From contig CAMNDM010000068.1 of assembly GCA_946535435.1 (NCBI GenBank), forward strand, positions 1-14,143: a DNA stretch of 14,143 nucleotides, written 5' to 3'. This DNA comes from Physcocola sp002396385 (GTDB lineage: Bacteria; Bacteroidota; Bacteroidia; Bacteroidales; Paludibacteraceae). Numbering within the stretch: position 1 is the stretch's first letter; each line of letters begins with the position of its first letter. Shown here in pieces: positions 1 through 9,200 of this stretch. The notes under the pieces were generated by a model. It was not told the origin of the DNA. It made no database searches and was given only the letters and a program-made list of their open reading frames with translations. A program made the position numbers and the translations under genes.

Positions 1-565
1 ATCAAGCCACGCATTGACTGCTCCATAAAGCCAAACACATGCTCCACTCGGCTGCTTACTGTTGAATCTTTTTGTTCTCTTCTTTTGTGTTGCGTTGCCT
101 GGGGGCAACAACAAAACTGGCATCTATCATTTTGCCTTCGTTCATTTTTATTCCCAAATCCTGCAGATGTAAGAGGAATATGTTGAAGAGCTCGTCAAAC
201 GTGCCATTCTTAGCTAACAGTTCACGATATTTCCAAATCGTCTTTTCATCGGGAACATCCTCATAACTGCTTATGCCTAAGAACTGGCGAAAACTTGTAC
301 GGTCCTTTATCTGGTACTCTGCCAGTTCGTTGCTTAGGCAGTAAATTCTTTGTATGAACATGACCTTTATCATCAAAACTGGGTCGATGGGACGGCGACC
401 TGCATTCGAACGTCTGTCCTCTTTGGTCAAAACCGACTCCAGTTTTTCCCTGTACATCTCGAAATCCAGACATTGGGACAACATCTCCAACGGTTTTGAC
501 GGTTCGTTTATGGTGTATTGTTCTTCAAACAACGACTTGGGGATGTTTTGACGATATTTCTGCAT
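1..565 (-). pseudogene. IS5-family transposase, internal deletion plus frameshift
   Basis: The first 169 codons (565 down to 59, stop at 58-56) match the N-terminal half of IS5-type DDE transposases. A DUF772-like region contains GRRPIDPVLMIKVMFIQR and SFRQFLGI. It is followed by MIDASFVVAPRQRN, which carries the first catalytic Asp and the conserved APRQRNTKEEN tail. The next expected part, the long beta-strand core with the second Asp (usually an ADSAY-like motif), is absent. Instead the frame stops, and positions 52-1 read, in another frame, SRVEHVFGFMEQSMRGL, the segment that carries the catalytic Glu. The fusion of these two blocks implies a deletion of roughly 100-150 codons by comparison with the usual length of about 300 or more residues, and the junction is out of frame. 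The product cannot be an active transposase. The gene continues beyond the left window edge. Confidence 0.8.
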
Positions 566-642
566 ATTTTGTTGCTTTTATACTATATAATATACGCATA
601 ATTTATTAAATATCAAAACTTTAATTTATAGAAGCCCCCTTC
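1..642 (-). mobile_element. IS5-family insertion sequence remnant, internally deleted, cut by window edge
   Basis: The minus strand carries the 5' part of an IS5-family transposase gene and then, after a sharp junction near 56-62, its C-terminal catalytic segment. The middle of the gene is missing, so this is a non-autonomous deletion derivative. The outer end is inferred: the AT-rich lead region before the transposase start (566-630) gives way at 631-642 to GAAGCCCCCTTC, a plausible terminal inverted repeat. The matching repeat at the other end lies outside the window, so neither the exact boundary nor a target-site duplication can be confirmed. Confidence 0.55.
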
Positions 643-737
643 ATAAAAAATAGCAGTCATAGCAAATAGTTGGTGTAGCGTGTGCACATTCGACACTTAA
701 AGAGTAGAAAGTGTTGCGCAACGTTCGCCAATACCGG

Positions 738-769
738 GTTGCAATGTTACCGCTTAATTACTAATTTTG
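738..769 (+). promoter_or_regulatory. Bacteroides-type promoter for the AAA-ATPase/nuclease gene
   Basis: A -33 box GTTG (738-741) is followed, after 20 bases, by TAATTTTG (762-769), a full match to the Bacteroidota -7 consensus TAnnTTTG. Transcription would begin around 776, leaving a short leader of about 17 bases before the ATG at 793. This placement also argues against the upstream in-frame ATG at 682, which would lie before the promoter. Not experimentally known. Confidence 0.5.
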
Positions 770-782
770 TAGAATTAAGAAA

Positions 783-788
783 AGGAGG
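783..788 (+). promoter_or_regulatory. Strong ribosome binding site deciding the start at 793
   Basis: AGGAGG lies 4 bases before the ATG at 793. Such a clear Shine-Dalgarno sequence is unusual in this window, where the other genes have none that is obvious. It selects the internal ATG over the in-frame ATG at 682. Confidence 0.7.
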
Positions 789-792
789 CGTC

Positions 793-2385
793 ATGGGCTT
801 GTATTTGAATCCGAACGCTGATGCGTTTAGTGACGATAGGAACACAAGAATATATATAGATAAGTCGTTAGTCATTGGGGAACTGAACCAACTGGTCAGT
901 ACCAAGGGGGACTTTATCTGCATGTCTCGTCCGCGTCGTTTCGGTAAGAGCATGGTGGGCAACATGATTTCGGCCTACTACTCGAAGGGATGCGACACCC
1001 GCTCCATTTTCAGCCAGATGAAAATTGGGCAGACACCCTACTATGACAAGTACCTGAACAAGCTTAACGTCATTAAACTGGATTTGAATGAGTGGTACCA
1101 AAATTCGCTAATAAAAGGGCAAGAAAAATCCTTAATAGGCACAATCAACAACAAATTGCGCAAGGAATTTTCCAATCAGTTTGTTTCTATATGTTTTGAA
1201 GAGGACGATACAATAGCAGACTGTATATTAAAAGTATATAGCTCCATTGGCGAAAAGTTCGTCATCATCATCGACGAATACGATGTACTGGTACGCGAGA
1301 ACGTTCCAAAAACCTTGTTCGACAGCTACCTCAGTTTCTTGAACGGACTATTCAAAGGAACCACTATCCGTCCAGCCATTGCCCTTGCCTATATTACCGG
1401 CATTATGCCGATTGTACGCGACAAAGTGCAGAGCAAACTGAACGAGTTCTCGGAGTACACCATGCTGAGCCCGGCACAGTTTGCCGGTATGATTGGCTTC
1501 ACCGAAGAGGAGGTGAAGGCGCTGTGCGAACAGTATGGCACAGACTACGACGAGTGCCTGCGCTGGTACGACGGATACAAGATGTCTGAAACCGTTAAAG
1601 TGTGCAACCCGCTGTCGGTGGTCAATGCCATCACCCGGGGCGAATTCGACAGCTACTGGTCGGCAACAGGTTCGTTTGAGGCCTTGCGCGACTATATACT
1701 GATGGACTTCGAGGGCATCCGCCAAGACATCATCCGGATGATTGCCGGAGAAAGCGTGGAAGTGGAGGCCGGCACCTTCCAAAACACAATGAACAGCTTC
1801 CACTCGAAAGACGATGTCTTCACTTACCTAATACACCTCGGCTACCTCTACTATAACCGAAAGGAGAAGACCTGCCAAATACCCAACGAGGAGGTGCGTC
1901 AGGAATGGATCAAGTCGATAAGGTTAAGTCCCGACTACAAGTCGGTGATGGCGGTGGTTAACGCCTCGAAGAGGTTGCTGGACGACACCATCAACGGCAA
2001 CGAGGAGGCGGTGGCGCGTGCGCTCGACGCCGCCCACACCGAGGTGACCAATCCGTTGACCTACAACGACGAGCACTGTTTCCAGAGTGCCATCTGCCTG
2101 GCGTATTTCTACGCCAATACCCGCTACACGCTTATCAAAGAGCTGCCGACCGGCAAGGGCTATGCCGACCTGGTGTTAGTGCCTTACTTGCCGAACATAC
2201 CCGCATTAGTGATTGAGCTGAAGCACAACAAGAGTGCGGAAAGCGCCATCGAACAGATAAAGAAGCGGAACTACTGCCAGGCGTTAGACCAATACTACGA
2301 CAACCTGCTCTTCGTGGGCATCAACTACGACGAAAAGACCAAGGAGCACACCTGCAAAATTGAGCGGGTTGAGAAGAAACGATGA
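793..2385 (+). CDS. AAA-ATPase with C-terminal PD-(D/E)XK nuclease-like domain
   Basis: A 530-residue protein with the layout of the Bacteroidales 'predicted AAA-ATPase' family (PF09820 type) joined to a PD-(D/E)XK nuclease superfamily domain (PF08011 type). A P-loop variant SRPRRFGKS lies at residues 45-53, and a Walker B segment FVIIIDEYDVLV at 156-167. The C-terminal part has GKGYADLVLV (Asp459) and ALVIELKHN (Glu475, Lys477), which fit the D...ExK nuclease core. The start at 793 is chosen for the AGGAGG just upstream, the promoter at 738-769, and because family members typically begin MGxYLNP. Both domains look intact. The gene stands alone beside a broken IS element. Residues about 97-156 (1081-1260) are much more AT-rich than the rest, suggesting a mosaic origin. 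The cellular role of the family is not established; defence, DNA repair or selfish behaviour are all possible. Domain assignment is confident; function is not. Confidence 0.88.
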   Translation: MGLYLNPNADAFSDDRNTRIYIDKSLVIGELNQLVSTKGDFICMSRPRRFGKSMVGNMISAYYSKGCDTRSIFSQMKIGQTPYYDKYLNKLNVIKLDLNEWYQNSLIKGQEKSLIGTINNKLRKEFSNQFVSICFEEDDTIADCILKVYSSIGEKFVIIIDEYDVLVRENVPKTLFDSYLSFLNGLFKGTTIRPAIALAYITGIMPIVRDKVQSKLNEFSEYTMLSPAQFAGMIGFTEEEVKALCEQYGTDYDECLRWYDGYKMSETVKVCNPLSVVNAITRGEFDSYWSATGSFEALRDYILMDFEGIRQDIIRMIAGESVEVEAGTFQNTMNSFHSKDDVFTYLIHLGYLYYNRKEKTCQIPNEEVRQEWIKSIRLSPDYKSVMAVVNASKRLLDDTINGNEEAVARALDAAHTEVTNPLTYNDEHCFQSAICLAYFYANTRYTLIKELPTGKGYADLVLVPYLPNIPALVIELKHNKSAESAIEQIKKRNYCQALDQYYDNLLFVGINYDEKTKEHTCKIERVEKKR

Positions 2386-2533
2386 TATAACGGTCAACGT
2401 GGATGAAAAAACACATCTCTCGGTTACATCAAACTAAGCAGCACTCATTTCAAGCCAAACGCAAAAAATCACAGAAATTGTGTTGAATAGATACCAGTAA
2501 AGTTATGCATAGCAATAAAAATGGAATGCTTTT

Positions 2534-2722
2534 TTAGATTTTCCATTTCGCTCCGCATTTCCTGCATTGCCAATCCCCCTTGTCGGACGCATAGCTCGAA
2601 CGTTCTGGCGTTTGGTCCGCTGAGCAAGTGTTCAGTAGACTATTTAAGACGAAGTAAAAACATTTTGAAAAGAACGGCGTTGAGTTCTTTGTCTCTAAAC
2701 TACCGCAATAAGGACATTTCAT
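2534..2722 (-). CDS. Small four-cysteine zinc-ribbon protein
   Basis: A 62-residue protein opening with MKCPYCGS and closing with WQCRKCGAKWKI. Cys3-x2-Cys6 and Cys53-x2-Cys56, each pair followed by Gly, form a classic zinc-ribbon pair of knuckles, with a 46-residue linker that contains Phe-rich and polar stretches and two further cysteines (21, 33). The ATG at 2722 is preferred because the CPYC motif normally sits right at the N-terminus; an in-frame TTG at 2761 would add 13 residues. No Shine-Dalgarno is visible. It lies convergent to the AAA-ATPase gene and is the only credible gene in the 2386-3258 gap. Function is unknown: such ribbons can bind nucleic acid or serve as protein-docking modules. 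The paired CxxCG knuckles at the two ends make chance unlikely, but the small size limits certainty. Confidence 0.62.
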   Translation of the reverse strand: MKCPYCGSLETKNSTPFFSKCFYFVLNSLLNTCSADQTPERSSYASDKGDWQCRKCGAKWKI

Positions 2723-3258
2723 ATCGTGTATGTTGTTTAGGGTTTTAAATATATTACGCAAGCATTTTCCCGTGGGTTAAGAACAAAGAAAAACAGGCGC
2801 CTTGCTGAATCCCTATATGCCATATTTTTTCTTTAATAGGTGTTGTTCTAAATATCGACACGTGACTTAGGCAAAGATACGCATTATAAGTGAGAGCATC
2901 TTCATTTTTGACGTAATTTGACGGGTGTCTGTTGTTGCGACTGAACGATTGTGTAACCGGCCTTTTTTTGTGTGTAGACAATGATTGGCTATTTCGGGTT
3001 TCGCAAGGGAGAAATTTTCGACCCGTTTTGTTTCCTTTTCTTCTCTTTATATGGCTGTTTTGCGAATTTAGTTATCAATGTTTATCTTTTCTTGCTTATT
3101 CGTTCACCTGGTATTTCTATTTTTTTGTATATTTACACTGCTTAGGACTGATGATAAGACAGAGTTACATTTTGAAGTGAAACTATAATTATTAATGGGG
3201 CTTTTAATAGGGCTTTGCGTCAGTCTTTTGAAGTGTTGACAAATAACTACATATCATT
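2723..3258. other. AT-rich intergenic gap
   Basis: No convincing gene on either strand. The right half (about 3020-3180) is T-rich on the plus strand and gives only hydrophobic low-complexity translations. The left part may carry the promoter of the zinc-ribbon gene. The 5' region of the giant gene must lie at its right end, but no full TTTG/TAnnTTTG match was found there; the nearest is TACATTTTG at 3166-3174, which has one extra base in the spacer and no -33 box. Confidence 0.6.
2872..2879 (-). promoter_or_regulatory. Possible -7 element for the zinc-ribbon gene
   Basis: The minus strand reads TATCTTTG, a full match to TAnnTTTG, about 150 bases upstream of the zinc-ribbon ATG. No TTG-type -33 box is found at the usual 19-21 base distance, so this is a weak call. 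Confidence 0.25.
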
Positions 3259-6200
3259 ATGGAATACTGGAATTCTTTTAAGTCTTTTTCCAGACTTGTT
3301 GTCTTGATCTCTTTTTGGGCTTTGAAGACCATCACACCGGCTGCTGCGCAGTGCCCGGTCTTGGTCGGCGGGTCCGATTTCTACGACATGTCGCATAGCG
3401 ATACGCTTTGGGCGGGCGACCTCAACTTGGTTGAGACGGTTGGACCTGAAGGTAGCAAATTCTCTTCCGGGTTGGTTTATGCCGACTCGGCGCAGGCTTT
3501 CCTCGACTCTACCAGAAGTGTCTATGCCGTTACTACTAATCCGCATTTGCTCGACAGCACCTATGTCGACATGGATCAGAATATGCTGGTTGCCCATATC
3601 GGAAAAGAAGACGAGGCCGACTATAAACTCACCAAACTGATTAGTTACAAGATTGGGGGCATCGACAAGGGGTCTGATTTCACTGTCGAGTTTGACCTCT
3701 ATGGACTGAATGGCACTAAATACGGTATTGGTAAAACCGCTGCTTCTTGGGACCCTTACGAGGTGACCGTTGGCATCGACCTCGACCAGTACGGCGCTTC
3801 TTCCTGTAAGGTGTCTGATGCTTTCAGGGTTGACCCGGGAACTTCCACTCATGTTAAATTGTCGGGGACGCTTGCTGACGGGTTAGACTATATAAAGTTA
3901 GATATTATTGCCGGATATAATTATGTGAAGGGTATGACTGTCGGTATCAGCAACTTGCGTGTCAAGGGTTGTTATAAGCCACATGTCACTTCTAGCATGG
4001 GTATTGAGATCTGTGCCGGCGAGCAGGCGCTCATTTCGCTCGACAAGGAGTACAATGCCGCTTCCTATAAATGGTTCTCTTCTACCGATGGCTCTTCTTT
4101 CAAGGAGGTTGGCTCTAAAAAGAGTCTGTACGAGGAACTGAAGAAGGCCGATGCCTCTTATTACTACTACTGTCTTGTAAATGGGGTCAATTCCGACACC
4201 ATACACATTAAAACCATTACCTGCTGTGTCGATGGCGAGGGAAACCCTATGTCGCGTATGGATGTCTTCTACGATGACTTTGGCTATTTCGACGACATCC
4301 GTTCCTATACCGATGCCTTTGGCAATACGGCCAAACAGCCCGATACCTATGCGCCTGAGCGAGCCGACGTTACTTTCGACCTCTCGAAAACGGGTATGGT
4401 GTTTGACCCTAGCGGACAGATTAACGACGGCTATTATGGTGTGGTGGTCCCTTCTCCGACGGGTTACTATCAAGATATCTCCGGAAACTCCCGCGCTACC
4501 TGGATGTCGGGCGTCTCTTCCGATCATTCGAGTCTCGTGACTGGTAAGTCGGGTGGTGGTGCCCTCTTTATGAATATAACACTCAATTATAGCGACCTTA
4601 TCTTCACACGGCAAATCGATGGCTTGTGTACCGATAAGAATATTTATTTCGAAACCTATATTGCCAATATGTCGGGTGGTACCGACCCCGAGGTGACCAT
4701 CAACATTAAGGATGCCGCTACGGGTAAGGTGTTGGCTTCCGATAAGAAGACGGCGACTGCCGGTGCAGGTTGGATTCGTGTCCACATCGACGAACTGCAG
4801 GTTTCCTCTTCGTCTATCATCCTCGAAATCGTATCTACCGGTACGGGTGACTATTCTTATTGGGATAAGGGTAATGACCTGATTATCGACGATATCCGTT
4901 TTATGGTCTGCTCGCCGCCTAGTATCGACATCTATTCGAACTTGGAGTCGTTTGCCAGCGATACGGTGATTTGTGCGAATACCGACTTTACCATGGGCTC
5001 GCAGGTTTCCGAACTGCTGACGTCTTTCTTCAAGGGCCAGCAGAAATACCTCTTCCAGCAGAGTACCGATGGCAAGGTCTGGAACAACATGGGCGGCATC
5101 TCGGACAAGGAAACCTATTCGTTCAATACTGCCGATTATCCGGCCGACACCAACTACTTCCGTGTGGTGGTGGCCAATGCCGATGCCCTCCAGAAATTTA
5201 TTGCTGACCCTAGCGATGCCGATTACGAAGACAAGTGCCGCAATTACTCTATTTCCAAACCTTTTAAAATTGTCCGTGCCGGTGCTATCGACATGGGGAA
5301 GGATATGGAACTGAGTGGCTGTAGGACCGAGGAAGTGGTGCTGAATGGCTCGAACGACGGCACTATTGTGCGCTGGAGCTGGGAAGATGCCGACGGTAAC
5401 GTTCTGGTCCCTGTCTCTTCCGATGAAAAAGATAAAACTTACACGTACGAGGTGGCTGAGAATGGTGCTACGCTCTATTTCGTTGGCTACAACAGCGAAA
5501 ACTGCGTGGGGCGCCGTAAGTTCACTGTGACTGAGAACCCTATTGTTGAGGCTACTTTGTCTACCGAGAGAAATTGCGGTTCTACTTCTGTTATGGTAGA
5601 CTGCAAGGCAACCGGTGCCTCTTATCTGTGGTCTTACGATGGTTTGGACATGACGGAGACGGGGCCTGTTTTGGAACTCGACGCTTCTTATCCTGACGCT
5701 GTGGCGACGGTTACGGTTTCGGCTCCTGGTTATTGCGATGTGACTTTCAGTCCCGATATCGTTATCAACAAGGTCCCAGATGCGCCTGTCCCTGTAAAGA
5801 CGCTGATGTCGCAACAGGTGAAGGCCGGTGTCTCTGTCTCGCTCGAAGAGATGGTTGCAGGCACCGATGGCATCGAGTGGTCTCCTGCCCTTAACGGCAA
5901 GTGTGCCGACGACTGGTCTACCACGGTGCCTTCTCAACCGCTTGATGTGGCTGGTACTTTCCCTTACTGGATTCGGGCTGTCAGCGACGAGGGGTGTCCG
6001 AGCGATACCGTCCGTCTGATTGTGGTGGTCAACGAGGCGCCTATGCCCGAGGTGCGCAACGATACGGTTTGTCTAGGTACAAAAATCGATTTTACCAAAT
6101 ATATCACGAAGTCTGACCCTGGTTTCAAACTGCTTTGGTACAACGCCCCCGACGGTAAGGGGACGGAGCACATGAACTCTTACACGGCCACTGTGGGTGG

Positions 6201-9200
6201 CATGTCGCTCGAATATTGGGTTTCACAGGCTAGTGACAACGCCGAGAGCGATAAGGCTCACATGGTTGTCTATGTGGCTACTGTGCCTAAACCGGTGGCC
6301 GATAACCCTGAGGTGGTCTATTGCTTGAACGATAAGGCGGCCGAACTGACTGCTACGGTTACCGAAAAACCTTATATGTACTACTTCGCTAACGGTATTG
6401 AATGGCGTTTAGACGGTGAGGTGGTTGAAACGCCTGTCCCGTCTACCGATAAGGCGGGTATGTACGAGTATACGGTATACGGCACGTTCTCGCATCCTAC
6501 CACGCTCAACGGCGATGCGGTTTGTTACAGCGAGCCTGTGACCATGAAGGTCGATGTCCGTGAAACGCTGCCGCCTACTTCTGCTACCCAACCTGCGTTT
6601 ACGGTCAACTATTCTGTTTCCGAGGGGCTCGCGGCTGGTGGCTTTGCCGATGTGGTCTCTGCCTCCGACGGTAAGGTGGCCGAAACGGCTGGTGCCGGTT
6701 ATTCGCTGGTTTGGTACGATGCTGCCGGCAACAAGCTGTCTGCTGCCCCCGTCCCTCCGTTCGACCCTAAACAAGACAAGGATATGACTTATACTTATCT
6801 GGTTAGCCAGGTCGATGAGTATGGTTGTGAAAGTGAAAAGGTGCCTGTTACGGTGAATATAAACGGTACGCCGACTCCTGTCTGCCGCGATACCGTGGTT
6901 TGTGCCGGCAGGGTGGTGAATGCCGCCGATTTGGTCGCTGCTACGTCCGACGAGTACAAACTGGTGTGGTACAGTTCTCCTGAGGGAGGAGGTGCTTCCG
7001 AGGTTGCTACGCTCTTCTCTGAGTCGGAGGCCAATACTTACCGTTACTATGTGGCTCAGGTGAATAAGGTTTCGAACGAAGTCAGCCGTATTGTTTCTGG
7101 CAGTGTGGTCGTTATTGGCGTTTTGAAACCTGAACTTGTTGTCCCTGAAACGACCTATTGTAAGTCGGAAACGCCTATACCTTTTGTGCAAATGTTCATC
7201 GCTCAATATCAAAAGGCTGATGGTGTTAACTATCTTTTCGATGAAGTTTCTTGGACCGACGAGGATGGCAAGGCTTATTCTACTCTCGACATGCCTAACA
7301 CCGATGTGACTTCCTCTACAACCTACCGCTATACGGTTTCCCAACAATACACCGTACCAAGTAGTGGCGACGTGTGTGTGGGTGAACCTGTCGGTGTTGT
7401 CGTGAATGTGAAAGTGGTTGGGGTGCCTGGTGGTACCCACTCGGTCAACTATGTGAAGACCGATGCGGAAGCCAATGGCGGTGCTTATAAAAATCTGTTG
7501 GAACAGAACGTGCAGGCTGCTGTTGCTGACAATGGCTGTTCGCTCAACTGGTTCGATGCCGCTAAGAACCGTTTGAATGCGGTGCCTGTTCCGGCTTACG
7601 ATGCTTCGCTCGATGGTGACGCCGAGTTTACCTATTATGTGAGTCAGACGGACGAGAATGGTTGCGAAAGCGATTTGGTGCCTGTTACGGTTACCATTTC
7701 GTCTTCGCCTATACCGTCGACCGAGTCTGTCGCTTATTGTGAGGGTGAGACGGCTGTTCCGCTTACGGCTAAAATCAATGTGGCGGGCAATGGCGACGCT
7801 GTTGACGACTATACGCTGGTTTGGTACAGCGATAATCCGAATACGGTGTCTTCCGATGCCGGAAAGGCTGCTCTCGAACTGCCTGATGCTCCTGTCCCTT
7901 CTACGGCGGTCTCTAATGGTGAGACTTTCCAGGTTTATACTTATTACGTGGCCCAGAAACGTGTAAAGGACGGTAAAGAGGTGGTCAGCCGTGCTGCTGT
8001 GCTGGTCGACTCGGTCTATGCGCGACCACGCCTGGTTACGGCGAACCCCGACCCTGTATGTGAACCTGCTACTGTAGACTTGACTTCGGCTGACTTGTGG
8101 TCGGTTAAGGCGGCTAAGGTTTGGGCGAAGGCCTACAGCCAGTCGTCTGACAACGATGTGGCACAACCCGAGGCTGTGGCTGTCAGTGGCACCTATTACA
8201 CCCAGGCCTATTTCTTCGTGCGTGGTAACCAATGCCTCTCGAAAGAGGAGCCTATTGAGGTGAGGGTCGACTATATTCGCGATTTGGCTATCGATGGACC
8301 GTCTACCACATGTCCGGGCACTTCGGTCGAGCTTGCGGCTTCTTCTTCGGCTATCTCTCCTTCCAATGTGTCTTATACTTGGGTAAGTAACGAGGCGGGC
8401 GAAAACAAAACGGTTGCTACTCCCGCTTTCTCGACGGTGTCTCTGGCTGGCCCTGCCTTGCGTACGTACACTTATACGCTGACTGCTGAGGCTGGTGCTT
8501 GTAAGGCGACTGCCGAGAGCATAACCATCTCTATTGGCGATGGTCCGGTGGTTGGTTCCATCTCGTTCTTGGAGTATAATAATAGAGAGTCGACCCAGAC
8601 TTCGGTTTCTGCAAATGGACATGTTTTCTATACTTGTGGTACAGAGGTGACCTTGGATGCCGATGTGGTGTCGACTGCCGACGACTTCGTGTGGACGCAC
8701 AACGGTAAGGTTGTGGGGCAGGGCGCTTCTTTGAAGGTGGCTCCTACCTCTGGCACTAATGTCTATACGCTTTCTTACACCAACCAGTGCCCGACTTCGT
8801 TCGATGTGACGCTGATTAGTGTGCCTCTTTCTGTGGTGGCGACTAATACTCCCTATAATATCTGTGAAGGCGACAATTTTGAGGCCGATTTGTCTGTGAA
8901 TTGTCCAGAAAACACTTACAAAGTCAAATGGTTCCACAATGACCTTCCTATTGACAACGAGAGTGGTATTTCGCTTAAAATAGCTTCGGCTACTACCGAC
9001 GACAATGGTGTCTATTCTTGCATGGTTTTTAACCGTGGTTGTTTTGCGCGCGGTACTATTGCCGATGGCAATGCGCTGAAGGTTCGCCCTGTCATTAAAC
9101 TGACGTATGCCGACAGTTATATCGCAAGGCGCGACAGTTTGTTGTCTGTTCCGCTTAATATTACTGTCCCTGTTGCTAACGACCCTGCGAATATAGAATG

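Noticed and set aside
682..792. N-terminal extension of the AAA-ATPase to an ATG at 682
   Set aside because: The extension lies before the best promoter, its 37 residues look unlike the family, and the AGGAGG before 793 gives a typical MGLYLNP start.
2754..2981. 75-codon minus-strand frame upstream of the zinc-ribbon gene
   Set aside because: No motif or plausible composition; it overlaps the likely promoter region of the zinc-ribbon gene.
2932..3180. 82-codon plus-strand frame rich in Phe, Leu and Tyr
   Set aside because: It is a by-product of a T-rich stretch, with no start signal and no recognisable motif.
3898..5937. 679-codon minus-strand frame opposite the giant gene
   Set aside because: Shadow of the strongly biased codon use on the plus strand; its translation is Arg/His/Ile-rich with no domain, and the plus-strand protein is well supported.
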